Notes under the pieces: generated by a model
The model's input: only the letters and a program-made list of their open reading frames with translations
Database searches by the model: none
Told to the model about the DNA's origin: nothing
Assembly (NCBI GenBank): GCA_964036275.1
Contig: OZ038434.1
Location: 11,613,060-11,677,059, forward strand
Direction: 5' to 3'
DNA length: 64,000 bases
Source of the DNA: Litoditis marina
Lineage: Eukaryota > Nematoda > Chromadorea > Rhabditida > Rhabditidae
Shown here: piece by piece, positions 11,456 through 24,499 of the stretch
How positions within the stretch are numbered: position 1 is the stretch's first letter
How the letters are laid out: the number at the start of each line of letters is the position of its first letter
Position numbers and translations under genes: made by a program

Positions 11456-12574
11456 CCTAGTGGTCAGGGCATTTTGGAGGAGGAGGTTGCAGGCTCTCGA
11501 AGTTCTCAAATATGAAAAAGGTACACATCAGTGAAAATACAGTATTTTGACATGCTCACTACTGGTGAACGATCTTTAAATCCGGATTGTTCGAGGAATC
11601 TAAATACTTCAAAATAATAAAAATAAGTTTTCAATCAGAGATCACTGCGTGGAATCGAACTTGGCATTGAACGAAGAATTAAAACTTTCCCACGATGGAA
11701 AGCTCGCGAGTTAGGTACGAACAAGGTATCCAGCAGCAGGTGGGGTATACAGTATGCTCCCGTCAAGGTTGGGACTGAGTGAGTACCTGGTGAACACCGG
11801 TTAGGATTTCAGATGGATTCTGATGGACTGGCGCTAAGTTTCATTCTAGTGTTGTGATAGCTTTTGCACTGTTTGGAGGTGTATCTACGATTTCTACGTG
11901 GACTTGCACAGTTTGATGTTGGACTTTCAAACAAGCTCATTTTCCAATGACAAGATTGCCTTCACAACATAATATTATTCTGCTTATAAGTTGCAGGATT
12001 GAGGAACTTATACAATCGCGCGCAGCGCGAAGCGCTGTGCGAGATTTGTCTTTGGTCCGGCTAATGCGCGCTTTCGTTTTTTTAGTTTCTCCTCAAAAAG
12101 GCTGAATGTTGCAAAACAAAGTTTTTATTGATGTACTTGTTTTCTATAGCTAATTCCCTAACCGTGTTTCAAATTTGAGCGAAATCGGTTAAGTTTGAGC
12201 CAAGTTATGACCTCATGCGCTTCATCAAGAGCGCCAACTTCCGTCGTGTGTGGGTGGGTGGGTGGGTGTGTGTGTGGGTTGTGACAAGAAAAGTAAACCC
12301 AGTTTAAGGGTTTCTACTCAACCGATTCCGTTGAAAGTTGTGGAAGACATGTGATACCTACTCAAACCCTCGCGGAGCAAAACAAATTCAAGAAAAAATA
12401 GTTTTTGTCAAAGTCATAGATATTTTTCGAAAAGTGTCTGCGTCTCTCCATTTAGCACGCTCTCTCACTCTCTCTGTCCGGTCGACAACTCAATTTGTAT
12501 TGTAACTTAGAGTAACAATTACCGATTTGCTCGAAAATTGAAATATGATGCCATCGTGACTTTTATTTGAATAT

Positions 12575-13330
12575 GAAGTATTCTATTCCTGACGTCCTTC
12601 AGGATTCTGGAGACCGGATGACGTCATTTTTGAAAAGTGCAAAGTTGACGTCACATATATTTTCAAATGATGGTAATATCTTAGAAAGGGTCAATTAACG
12701 GTGAAACTCAATCTGAGAGTGATGTATTCTGGGATTCTGGAGACCATATGACGTCGATTCTGAAAAGTGCAAAGTTGACGTCACATATATCTTTAAACGA
12801 TGGTAATATCTTAGAAAGGGTCAATTAACGGTGAAACTCAATCTGAGAGTGATGTATTCTGGGATTCTGGAGACCAGGTGACGTCGATTTTGAAAAGTGC
12901 AAAGTTGACGTCACATATATCTTTAAACGATGGTAATATCTTAGAAAGGGTCAATTAACGGTGAAACTCAATCTGAGAGTGATGTATTCTGGGATTCTGG
13001 AGACCATATGACGTCGATTCTGAAAAGTGCAAAGTTGACGTCACATATATTTTCAAATGCTGAAAATATCTTAAAAATGGTACATTAACGACGAAACTTT
13101 ATCTAAATATGACTTATTCTGGGAATCAGAAGGCCAGACGACGTCAACTTTTCAAAAATTGACGTGAAATATGTTTTCGAATGCTGAAAGTTTCTTAAAA
13201 ATGGTCAATTCACGATAAAACCTCATTCAAATATGACGTATTCTGGGATACTGAAGGGCAGATAAATTAAGTTTTCAGAACTGCAATGTGGACGTCATAT
13301 TTTTTTCGAATGATGGTAATACTTGACAAG
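12575..13330. repeat. 130-bp tandem repeat array, about six copies
   Basis: Successive starts of the phrase GGGATTCTGGAGACC at 12731, 12861 and 12991 are exactly 130 bases apart. An earlier copy starts near 12601 and two diverged copies near 13121 and 13245. The three central units are nearly identical, the flanking ones decayed. Each good unit carries TGACGTCG and the palindrome TGACGTCA. Confidence 0.9.
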
Positions 13331-13409
13331 TCATTCATTAAGAAAACAATTTTATCTGCACCGTACAGATCAAACCACATACCTACGGCATGTGTACAAA
13401 AAGAGAAAA

Positions 13410-13939
13410 ATTCATGAAAAAGTGGGGGCCCAACGACTGTGAGATTTGTCTTCTGCTGTGCGCCGCTTAGACAGCTACTCTCAAATGGAGCAGCTACTGC
13501 TACAAAAACCGGAAAATACTTATATACTCAAGTATAACTGTTCATTACAAACATACAAAAGTCGTAAAATATTTTCTCAAACCTGTAAACTAGAATCTAC
13601 AAATCACAGATGTTAACTCAACGTAGTCAATTATAGAGTTCCTGGTTTTGTGCACAATGGTTGGTGTTTTTGCTCATTACTTCAATTCTAGGTGCTATAA
13701 CGTTTGGCATATTATTCAACAGTTGTTCTCTCTTTCGCAGCTGTGACTTGTAGATTCTAGTTTACAGGTTTGAGAAAATATTTTACGACTTTGATATGTT
13801 TGTAATGAACAGTTATACTTGAGTATATAAGTATTTTCCGGTTTTTGTAGCAGTAGCTGCTCCATTTGAGAGTAGCTGTCTAAGCGGCGCACAGCAGAAG
13901 ACAAATCTCACAGTCGTTGGGCCCCCACTTTTTCATGAA
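13410..13939. mobile_element. Foldback element with 200-bp inverted arms
   Basis: The left arm 13410-13609 is almost the exact reverse complement of the right arm 13741-13939; the ends read ATTCATGAAAAAGTGGGGGC. The 131-bp loop is single-copy. Few mismatches suggest recent origin. No transposase is encoded. Confidence 0.9.
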
Positions 13940-16500
13940 TCTGTTTAACGTTTTCCCACCAAGATTACGTGATAGAAAAGTGGATAAAAGTTTCCATATT
14001 CTACTGTAGCAGTCCACGTAGAAATGGCAGTAATAGTACATACACATTTGCAATCAATTGAACCTTCCAGGAATATAGTTTGTTAATAGCAGCCTTAGAA
14101 CAACGGAGGCAATCATTTAGATCCCATACCAGCTAATCGCACAGCTGTCAATTAAAAATGATTACGATTCTCGGTAGCATTTCCATTTTAGTGCTCTTTC
14201 ACAGAACGGTTAACCTCAAAGATCAACTGCTATTTGTGATTGGAAGAGGGCAGGGTTGAAGAAGGACAGGAAGGACGTCTAGTGCAACGTCAATCACAAG
14301 GAGTCTCGTGTTTAATCCTGAATAAATGCTATGCTATTTTATTCTATTCAAATACCCCACAAATATACCGTATGCTCATAAAGTGAAGCGAATTAAAACA
14401 AGTACCTATCAGTTTGTTCTAAGCAGCCGTTGTATATCAACTTTCAGTCCTGGCCCCATTAAAGGAACATCTTCAATTTCTCTCGAAGCCCGAGCTCACA
14501 GTAGTGGAGTCCGAGTTTTGCCAATGTCCACCTGCCAGTCCCGACTGGTCGAACTTCTAGCCGGCAGGGCGCACTTCCGGTATTATTATTGGTAAATATT
14601 TGAACCACATGTGAGCTCGGATAACGTGGAGAGAGAGCATCGGGAAACATGAGACGCAGACACGGTCACACGGAGACGAGAGAGCATGGCCTAACAGGAG
14701 AGCAGCTGGCAGGAAGGGAATCGATTCTGCGAGATGGACGTTGTCCACCCTGAAGGCGTTCCTGAAAAGAGAAATGATTGAGGAGGGCGATCGAGATTGG
14801 AAACCAGGCTGGAGAGCAGAGAGAGAGAGAGAAAGAGAAAGAGGGATAACAAGATGAGAGAGAGAGAATACAGACATACAGACTGAGCGGAAGAAAGGAT
14901 GCGAGAGGCGGAGAAAGAGAAACAGGCACGGAGCAAGTGCTTCTATTTCCTAGGAATAATGTGATCACATAAGTTCTCTGAATCGATGTCATTAGTGGAC
15001 TCCAAACTAACTTTACACGTTTTACTCCAAACCCCGCTCGTAGCCTTGCCAGAACGTTAACGTTCAGCCTTTTCGAAAGCTACCTATAAACATACCAGTT
15101 ACTTTTTTCCAAAGCAAAGTGAATATTTGACTTCAAAGTTAGGTTCTTCTGAAGTCGCCTCAGTTTTGTACAAGAACGTAACAAAATATGCGTTGGTTTG
15201 ATATCGAAACACTAGATTTTTTTTAGCGAAAATGAACCCAAATAAAACTACAAACACACCAGATTACAACTGAATTACATTATCTGCCTGCTTCCTCTAG
15301 AGCGATTCGTAGTTACTTCGCAGTCGATACGTAGTATTACCTATTGATGAAAGATTGAAATAAAACTACAATCCAAGATTGGTCACAACTTATACTTCAA
15401 GATCGGTTCACTTCTGAATGAGCGATTCGTAGTTGCGTAGTATGACCTATTGATGAGGAATTATGATAGAATAGTTGGTCCCCCGGGAGTGGTCAGGGGG
15501 GGGGGCATAAATTCCGTCAGTTGCCCCACGGGCAAATGGATTGCGCCATCGCCAAGAGATAAAGAGAATAAGAAGAGAATATTGAAGAAGACATGACAGA
15601 ATGAAAAGGAAGAGAGAGAAATGAAAAGAGAAAGAGAGAGAGAAAAAACAGAGGGAGAGGAGAGAGAGATGTTCGGTTAATCAAAAAGCTCAAACCTAGA
15701 TGACAAAGTTTTCCCCCCTTTTTTCACATACATTTTTAGCAATCATATCGTATGATCTGAGATTGTTCCACTTTGGTTTTGTTACGTTTCTGAAGAGTTA
15801 CAACTCGTAACTAGGTGAACTATGACAACACTCTGATTATTGCATTTGTAGGGGCTTGCAACATGTTGCTATGCTAGATGCAAATTGAATATTGTCACGT
15901 AAAGTTAGCATTCTAATGAGGACTTGTATACTCTGTTATTGCACGTTTCTGAGTTCTGATGTGTTTAACATGTTTCACGTGATTGTGTGATTGACTAACA
16001 GTATATTTATACTTCTATGTTGTACGTATGAGTAATTGACGATTGAGCTAAATCGCATTAAGCTTCAACTTATCTCAAGTTATAACAGCACTATAAAGTT
16101 TATATAAACAAACTGCGGTTGTGCAAACTTGGAGAAAATCCATTCATACAATTTTCAACAGGAGACAGCCGCTCAATGTGTTTAAGCTCAATCCTCACCC
16201 ACTCTACGTACGGATGTCTCGCTAGCTCTCAACAATTTTGTTCCTTATTGAAAAATCTTTGCAACGACTTTGAACAAAGTTCACTCCCTCTGTTTTCCGC
16301 GAATCTGACTTGTTGCGACTTTGAGTAGCGGAAAACAAGTGTTGACCGCCTGTTGTGGGCAATTCTCTGCAGTTGAGACACAAAATTCGGGCGAACTTCT
16401 TTAAAATTACAGCGAGCTGGGGCAGTTGTGCATTGCATAAGACTTGGTCAGGTGGTCACTGGACACTCGGTGATGGAGAGGTTACGAGGGAGATTAAAAT
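13940..16500. other. Non-coding stretch with purine-rich tracts
   Basis: No gene recognised. A GC-richer patch at 14460-14600 contains the small palindrome CCAGTCCCGACTGG. Purine-rich GA tracts lie at 14815-14870 and 15600-15670, and a G run at 15495-15505. A member of the TCACGTAAAGTTAGCA MITE family lies near 15894-15996. Confidence 0.4.
15894..15996. mobile_element. Short MITE, TCACGTAAAGTTAGCA family, copy 1
   Basis: About 100 bp starting GTCACGTAAAGTTAGCATTC and ending near TTTCACGTGATTGTG. Similar copies lie at 41796, 50353 and 63066. Confidence 0.7.
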
Positions 16501-16517
16501 AGAGGAATTGGATGAGA

Positions 16518-16671
<154 letters not shown>

Positions 16672-16866
16672 GTAAAGGGGGATAAAAAGACCTTCTGAGA
16701 AGCCAAACTACCTAAGAAAGCTCTAATTCTCACAAGGGTTATACGTGCCACGCATTTCTCTCTCTCTCTATTCCCAGCTCTCCTTCTATTTTTACTATCT
16801 TCTCCTTGCTCTCTCTCTTTCTCTATTCTCGCTTTATCTCTTTATCTCCATTTCACAAGTTGCTTT

Positions 16867-16891
16867 CTCTCACTCTCACTCTCTCTCTCTT

Positions 16892-16949
<58 letters not shown>
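16867..16949. repeat. (CT)n microsatellite
   Basis: CT dinucleotides with a few TTC interruptions. It is the reverse complement of the (GA)n tract about 200 bases upstream, so the pair forms an inverted repeat. Confidence 0.95.
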
Positions 16950-16952
<3 letters not shown>

Positions 16953-17009
16953 CTCTCTTCCATCTCTCCCAACTCCGCACTACCTCTCTGCCTCCTCTCG
17001 CTCTCAGAC

Positions 17010-17240
17010 ACTCTTGTATGGGAACGCCGGGACAGCTAATTGTTGGATAGCTGCCAGCCGTGGCCGCCGATGTCTGCGTCTCCTCGGTTCGCACACTGTC
17101 TCGCCGGCTGGTCACTCGCGCGGCGGCCGCGGCTCTCTCTGTCTCTCTTCCTGCCCGCCGGCCATTTGCATATTGCGCAATCGAGACTGGACAGCGGTCA
17201 CTTTAAAAGGGTGCCAAGTTCAACCGTTCCTGCCATCCTC
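17010..17240 (+). promoter_or_regulatory. CpG-rich promoter- or enhancer-like island
   Basis: A GC-rich block containing CGCGCGGCGGCCGCGG is followed by ATTTGCATATTGCGCAAT (17164-17181), which fuses a POU-type octamer with a C/EBP-type palindrome. A TATA-like TTTAAAAGGG follows about 25 bases later. No coding exon with an assignable product starts downstream. Function is inferred from motif content. Confidence 0.4.
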
Positions 17241-17279
17241 TTTTCAAGTTGAATTCTCACGGAAACGTGACCTTTAACA

Positions 17280-19640
17280 ACATTACGTGTAACTCACGTG
17301 GATCTCACATTCATTGCGCAGTGACTTCCCAAGTTTCGCTTTCCATTTATCCAAATCGGATTAGTAGGTGGCTTGTGTGAATATGATAACGAACTCATCT
17401 CAACAAGGACTCATTCAACAAACCGTTTATTTGATCTTATTGCTCTCATATAATGAACTCTTTGGTGCTTCTAGTATTTTTTGAATATAAATTGAATTTC
17501 AAGAGAAGTGAGTGACCACAAAATATGGAGTATCACAGTCGAATTTCCGGTCAGTTATCTGCTTTTTAAGTTGATTTGTTTTCCTCGTTTTCATATTACA
17601 GTTCACAGTGCCATTTCACCCTATCAGCATTAGATCTAACTTTGTCTGATTTGCATTAATGAAAAACAGATGTCCTGACTGGTCATCTGCATTACATTAG
17701 AATTGCCCGCTTTGAGTTTTTCTCTGAAACTTACAAGTATAGAAAGTCACATTCGCAAGCACGTACAATCCTGGTAGCACTGAACCGTCCTGCAAAGTTC
17801 GCTTTTTTCTTTTCAATTACTCTCCTCACGTTTCCTCACTTGTTTGTGCGCTCGGAACCGATGTTGTCATATTTTTATGTTCGCCTGTAGCGGTTTGGAA
17901 TGTCTTTTCACAACACCGTTTTGGAATATTGCCATATTATGTCATGCGCTTTTGGCTGTCTGGCGAATTGTCATGGAATATAATGGAAATGTTGAAATGA
18001 CTAGGTGGAACTTCTCGAATAACATCTATATTGTTTTCATGGGTCTTCTTTACTTTTAAATTCTACCGTACGTCGCGTTCTGTGGCCGTATACATAAACA
18101 TCCCGCGAGTCAGATCCCAACCTGCGTCTTCTCAAACATACGCTATTTCTCTGATTTTACGTTCCACCGGAATACAAGTTCCACGAAATAGTGCGCGAAT
18201 CAAGAGACACAGGGTAATCAAGGCTTCGGGATGGTTCAGCTTACGTGCTCTGGGGATCATATTTTGACATTAACAATCTTAGCTCGAGTTTGTAACTAGA
18301 ATCAGTGCCAAATCTTTTTCTACTAGCTCTAGATAGTAGTTTTATTTGGATTATTGATTATCTTCTCTCATTCTTCTCACAGCTTGATTTTTACAATCTG
18401 TTAGTTCGTCCAGCGATCAGTATAGTATTGTTGCAATGTGTTGACGTTTCATGTAATGTCTAATGTTGCCTGAGTATTAGATGATCCAACATCTACTAAT
18501 ACCTTAATCCGAGGTCCAACGCGCGTGTGAAAATGTTTTGCAGCTCTAGGGGTCGTTCAGTTGAAGAGCAAGCACGTTGGTATTATCTGCTGTGTTTGTA
18601 GTTTTATCCCAACACTCCCCTGAGCTGTGCCGATAAGACTACAACTCAGATAGCGTCCCTCTGCTAGCTGACAAGGTTTTCTTCATGGTTTATTATTTAT
18701 AAACTTGCGTCCGTAAATTTAGGGCCTTGTTGGAAATATGCTTTAGTGACCTTGCGTTCAACTGCAGAAGTTTCAGCATGCTTCAAATAGTAATTGAACG
18801 GCAGTGCATCGTACAACCGAACTAAACTAAATGAGAAATATCACTACACAATTGTTTGGATTTCGGCGCAACCATTAGTTTTTGTTTTGTAAAACGGAAC
18901 GCCTTTCTGCTAATAGGATGGCGTGTTTCAATTAAATTGTGTGCTTATCGATGGCTAGCTGTTGTCCGAAGCATGGCTACCGCGTGATATTCCATGGCTC
19001 CGCCTCCAGCCTCGGCTCACAACATTTCTAAGTTGGAACGGAATAAACAGAGATAGTTCACTGGGAAATGAGTGTATGAGAAAGTGACCAAGTCAGTTTT
19101 TGAGTTTAATGTCGACACGAGTTTTGACCGAACATCAACGGGTTCCAACTACAAACACCGCGGGCTATAGAATAACGGCATACTTTGTGAGGTTACTTCA
19201 TAATCTGATGTGAATATCGATCGACTATTGAGAAAGGCTCTCTTTCTTCGAAGAAGCTCTTAGTCGCCTAATGATTACAATATCAGCGATCGTATCTGCA
19301 GCGGCATCGTACCCCCGGCGAGCTGTAATAGCCATTTGTAAAACGACGATTCAACTCGAAGATAGTCTCATTGTTCACAAACCTGGACGTTTTCTTTGTA
19401 TATAGCTAAGACCCACGGAATCCAGTTCATTAGGAAAGTTCTAATTGTTGGAAACAGTTGCTAGGTTCACTTTCTTCGACTCGTTTTATGTTTTGTACAG
19501 GTGTGTACACTAGAATTACATGTTTTTAATCATTCGACCTTCTGTCTCATCTATGTATTCCTGTTGAATTGTTTTGATTTTTGAAATGTCTGATACTGCC
19601 TCTCTCTAACCATCTATCCCCCACACCTCCTTACCTTTTA
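17280..19640. other. AT-rich non-coding stretch
   Basis: Nothing gene-like. It holds a diverged palindromic repeat at about 18083-18230 (starts GTGGCCGTATACATAAACATC), a hairpin-family member at 18593-18644, and an octamer at 17649-17656. Confidence 0.4.
18593..18644. repeat. Short TGTAGTTT hairpin repeat
   Basis: TGTTTGTAGTTTTATC ... GATAAGACTACAAC. It is one of several dispersed hairpins with the same arms. Confidence 0.55.
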
Positions 19641-19654
19641 CTATGTTGTATAGA

Positions 19655-19870
19655 ATTGCGCTGGGCGCCACGCAGTCTGTCCATGGCGCAGCATAGTACG
19701 AACGGAGCGCGTTTCGAAGTGATTCATCCCGACGCCCTTTACTGGATCCATGGAACAGCATTCTTTTGTACGACGGCGCCATCATTTCAAAATATAGCTA
19801 CAACCTGACATTTGTGCCGCGCACCGGCGCGCCAGGCACCGCGCGCTGCCCAAAGTTTGAACAGCATATT
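19655..19870. promoter_or_regulatory. CpG-rich island, possible exon
   Basis: A GC-rich block contains an ORF starting MAQHSTNGARFEV at about 19683 and a CG-dense run CCGCGCACCGGCGCGCC near 19817. Coding potential is uncertain and no phase-compatible partner was found. A regulatory island is equally likely. Confidence 0.25.
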
Positions 19871-20506
19871 TCGATCTCAGTGGTCCAATTCACACCGGTG
19901 ACGTCCTGTTTACCGTACTTCTAGAGGTGTATCTCATGTGTAAATGTACCCGCTAGAGTACTTTATTCCGAAATACTGGACTTTTATATGTGTTCAATGT
20001 TTTAGACTAACGCTGATTGAGTACTGTATGCTATTTGATGTGTGTGTGTGTGTGTCAATGTAGTCTGTAGAGCATCGTTTACCCGTATAACGTTCTTGTA
20101 GGTGTGTCAGAGTCAGATTTTTATTTTTATTCATCTACATACTCACCTACGTCACCTATGCCTATACCTTCAAAATTACCACTTTTGCCTCAACGGGAAT
20201 GTGTATGTTTCATCTGGGCTTCTAAGAAGTGAGACGTTTTCGGTATTGGAGAAACTAATACTTAAGAGAGTGGATTCACATTTCTGTCAACAACGTACTG
20301 AGCTCTTTATCCAGTTGGAACCAAAGCCAATTGACCAAAGTCTGGTAATCTCAGAACACAAATCTGCGAACTGATACACCGAATAAACTACTGCGTTTGT
20401 TGAAATTGTCTCTTTCTCTGGCATTATGATATATCTCCTGGCTCACTGTCACAACGGTAGCTACTTTATCGAATGGGCTTTCAGGAACTTTTCTGAGGTA
20501 TCCGAA

Positions 20507-20630
20507 TTAGAGAAGGACGATTATGTGGACCAATCCCGTGACATCGGTCCTTCAAACGGCAATTGAAAAATGTATTGCGGTTTAAAGGACTGAAGCGTTG
20601 CGATTAGACCACATAATGGTCCTTCTTTAA
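20507..20630. mobile_element. Palindromic MITE, GGACGATTATGTGG family, copy 1
   Basis: Inverted ends AAGGACGATTATGTGGACCA and its complement near 20601-20626. Flanking TTA on both sides could be the target duplication. Close relatives lie at 30517 and 45674. Confidence 0.85.
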
Positions 20631-20639
20631 TAACCCAAA

Positions 20640-23170
20640 ACACGTACCCTGAATGCTTTGAAGGTAATCTTTAACAAGGTTACTTGTAGAACTGACCTCA
20701 TAACTGTCCTACAGTGGACTATGAGCAAGTGTTGCGGTCATCTTGTTTGAACTTGGCGCGCACAGCCAAAACACGAGAGTTTAACACACTTTGGTCCGAT
20801 TGAACCTGATAAATGTTGTATCGCCCAATTTAACGAGCCCAAGTGAACATTAAGCACAGTTCAGTGAATGAACATTTTCGCAGAATTCGAGTTATTCATT
20901 GTACTAGACTACTTGTGAGTACTACAGTTAAAGAAATCTCGATTATGTTTCAAATGATCTGATCAATGTTCTGTCTATTTAGCCAAAACACATTAAGAGT
21001 TCTTTTTTTCCCGATTCATTTCAGTTTTGATCTGCACGATGAGTGAAGTATAACATAAAAACGAAATAAGGTCATAATTTGATCTCACATCACAAACTTC
21101 AATGTCTGAAGCGCACGGGTGCAAACTACAAAAAAAGTGAAAAGTGAGGGTTTACACGCTTCTTTCGGTAGATGTTCGGCTACCACTGTTTATGTACCGT
21201 GGGCTTCTTATCATTAGAGCGCACTTCCGTCCCCCGCCTCATGTACTTGACTCGCCTTTCCTCTCTTTAAACTGCACCGACACACGTCCGAACTTCGCAG
21301 TGACCAAATTGTTAGCACACGAGTAATGTCCGATTATTCTTTTGAAAAAAAAACACATTGTTTCGATTTAGATATGTTAAACCTTGTTTGGAAAATGGTC
21401 AAATTTTCCCGATTTTCGCAGAAAATGGCCGTCTCTCGAGCCTGTAAGATTTTCGAAATGATCAGGCGCGGTAGAAATCCCTCTGAAACCACATGAGATC
21501 ATCTCGCGAACATATTACTAGTTCTTGGTAGAGTTTTTTTTCCAATGAGGTTGTAAGGATGTCTAACAAACTAGTGCTTGAAACACCTGCGCTTCGCCTA
21601 ATTTTCACTTGCCACATGTATAAATAGTTTTAGAACTATCCTTCACGTTCATTGCGAGCTTTTTCCTTATCTTGCTAAAGTATTTTCCTGCAGAATGTTC
21701 ATGTGAATATTTTTCTTTTTATGTGCTCAACGATTGACATTTTCGAATACCGAGTCCGCGTTTTTATCACATTTATTAGCCAACTCATTCTTTTTTTCCA
21801 AACCAGGGTGGCCACGAGTTTTTTTGGATATACCTCTACTTTTATGGGATCTCACCCTTATGAGAAAAATGTTCGCAGGAATTCCTTGAGTTTGCGAATT
21901 CATTGGTTCGTAGCAATGTGTTAATTGCAAACGCTAAATCAATGATGACAAATTCTAATTCAGAAGCTCGTGAAGGGCTTCGAAGGTGTTGTAATTGTTT
22001 ATTTCATTATTTTATCAATTGTGGTCTCATTTTGCCAACAGAGCTTCTCATAGAGGTATCTAAAATGTAAAAAAAAAGTAAAATGTAAAACTATACTGTT
22101 TTTCCAAACTTTATTTGCACCTTATTCGGAGAAAGAATCTCGGCAGTATCCCCCCCCCCCCCCAGAAGTACATGTAAGAGGCGGTTACTCTTCGATTTCT
22201 ACCGTAACCCAATAATCGCTGCCTCACGTCACACTCATTTTCAGGGGCACGCAAAAAGCGTTGTCCAGTGCCCCGTATCCTAGTGACCGAAATGGCAGGC
22301 CGCCGTGATCTGACCAAATAGCCTGAGGGCACCAGTATTTGCACAAAGGGGGCAGGCCAATACTAGCATTTGCCACAGATATACGAATCTTTGGAATTTC
22401 CGAGTTCTGTCGGAAAAAGCTGATCCAGATAGGAATAAATTGAATTGGGGGTTTACCATACGCTGGTATAGACATTGTTTGTTTCTTCAGCTCACTTTTT
22501 AATACTAATCTCCTAAAAGGCCTAAATTCGCCTCAAAATCATTTAAAAAAACACTCATCCGTACTAGAAACAAAAACGTACTGTATATTACATTATTTTC
22601 TGTTCTCTAATCGAAATAACAGATTTTCCGGTAGAAAATATTTCAAAGAAACGTAGTTTCCATGTGCAAAAATGGAAGTGAATCAAGAAAACTTCTAATA
22701 TCCTGAAAAGGGATAAGGTGGTATGTACTATTGTCTATTTCGAGATACACTTATTTCTATTGCTGCCAGGTCAGCAGTCTCTCTCTTGGATCGAAGACCC
22801 TCAATAATCCTTATTTGAATGTAAATGAAAAACTAATTTTCCTTTTGTAGTTTGACGAGACACAGCGGTTACTGAAAACCGAAAGATGATGATACCCAAT
22901 AACACTTTCACACTTCTCCCTGACTTTGTACTGTTTAACTAATTTTCCCTTTTTCATCACATTGAATTTCTCAGTTACTCACTAGTCATGCTCTATGAGA
23001 AAATGGGTTTCTCCCCATTTTTATGTTGAGGAATATTCACAAGTTCCACTGAAACTGAAAAAAATGCGCGAAAAAGGTGCGTAGAGACGGTTAGATTTGT
23101 AAAATAATACAGAAGAAAATTCGTGAAAATCCCGCTGTACCCAACTTTAGTAATAGTCCACCTAATAATA
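20640..23170. other. Non-coding stretch
   Basis: No gene recognised on either strand. A 13-base C run near 22148 and scattered short ORFs are all that is seen. Confidence 0.35.
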
Positions 23171-23532
23171 TTCTAGCTGTTGGATGTGCTTCAGCATGAG
23201 GTTCAGGTAATCAAAGATGTGAAAAAATAGGAATTTATATTTCCTAACTGTGAGTTGTACTTTAGGTGACCGTCCGGAACCATGGTTCTATTTTTGGTTG
23301 CCCAGATTGTTGTTGTTGTATTTATTGCCCTGTCCATCTTCAGCGTGAACAAATAGAAAAACGACTGTGTTTTGCTGCAAATCAAACAGTGATGAATAGA
23401 AAACGCATGAAATAGATAACAACAGAACCTTACTTGTTTTTCAAATTGTCAGATTACATTTTCGAATTGCGAAAACATTTGCGGTCGTCTGAAGTCAGGT
23501 GTGTAGGTAATAGTTTTCCTCGTATCTCGAAC

Positions 23533-23584
23533 CAGTTGTGGATTATCATGTTTTTCCTTAATTATCTTCGAATCATCCACAACT
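23533..23584. repeat. Small inverted repeat
   Basis: CAGTTGTGGAT and ATCCACAACTG separated by about 30 bases. Confidence 0.6.
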
Positions 23585-24376
23585 GATTATAGAATTCAGA
23601 ATTCATTCCTGAATTCAGAATCTTTCTCATCGTTCAAGAAAATCATGTCTGGTCAACCCAAGTAACATATTTTCGTCCATCTTACAATCATTATTTGGTT
23701 TTACAGAATCAAAAACATTAAAATAATGAATGCTACTAGCCTGAAAACCAGCGTTGTTCACGCGCTGGAAACTAAAGTGTTCGCCTTCGCTCTTCTGAAT
23801 TCTAAATTTGATTCCGTCTTATTCATGTTTCGTAGTTGGTACCCATTATGCTCTGTCACTATAACCGCTTACTAACAACCACCGCAGCACTTGTACAAAT
23901 TCACAACAAGCACTTGCACAAATGTCCTATAATGATTGTCCATATTTGCAAGTTTTGTGCATTATCAATCGTTTCACTAAATGACGCTTACTAGGAAACA
24001 GCAAGAGAAATTCGTAAACATTGTTACTTATATAACTTTTCCCTGAAATCACGTTCTATAGTGGATCTTTGAATTTCTGTTCACGCCAAACGGTTTATTT
24101 TCATGTGACGTGTAGCGAAAATTGACCATTGCTGAACGCCAATGGCTTGGAAATAGTCTAATTTGAGAAAAACTATAATGACAACTCTGCACCCCGCAAT
24201 CGTGTTGCTTTAACGGTCGAATTTGTTGTTGTAAGTGATGGTTCATGACCGATCACTTATATCTACCAGTAACTTAGATAACCTAGTTGATACTTTCCCT
24301 CTGTTCCTCTACTAACTGATAAATGCTCTATAAGTTTCTCAATACAATTGTTCGCGGACTTATGTTTTGCTTACAG

Positions 24377-24498
24377 TGAAGAACTGCACCCTAAATTCAC
24401 ATTATGTGGAAAGTGTGTCGTGAAACTGCATCCCGATTGCGTGTTGTTTGACAAGTTGTACGATTCTAACTCTGGTTTGACCACGCGGCTGCCCACAG
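24377..24498 (+). CDS. Candidate coding exon, cysteine-rich peptide
   Basis: A TTGCTTACAG acceptor is followed by 122 open bases ending ACAG|gtcatt. The frame reads EELHPKFTLCGKCVVKLHPDC then VLFDKLYDSNSG, with a CxxC and an HxxC that could bind metal. It ends in phase 1, exactly what the candidate exon at 31042 needs. It could be an N-terminal exon of the zinc-finger gene or of a separate gene. The product is not recognised. Confidence 0.4.
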
Positions 24499-24499
24499 G

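Larger units (their letters stand above)
9843..12560. other. Gene-free stretch downstream of urm-1
   Basis: No assignable gene. It holds an open segment at 10063-10230 (separate entry), a CpG-rich island around 11170-11340, a G/T-rich microsatellite around 12245-12280, and a CG-rich patch at 12018-12070 (CGCGCAGCGCGAAGCGCTGTG). The part from 12000 may be the edge of a larger repeat that includes the tandem array that follows. Confidence 0.4.

Noticed and set aside
12001..13940. CRISPR-like array
   Set aside because: The 130-bp units are directly tandem without unique spacers, in a eukaryotic intron-bearing genome; this is a satellite-type repeat.
14557..14992. Overlapping minus-strand ORFs rich in Ser and Leu
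   Set aside because: They are driven by a GA-rich tract; several frames are open at once, which indicates low stop density and not coding.
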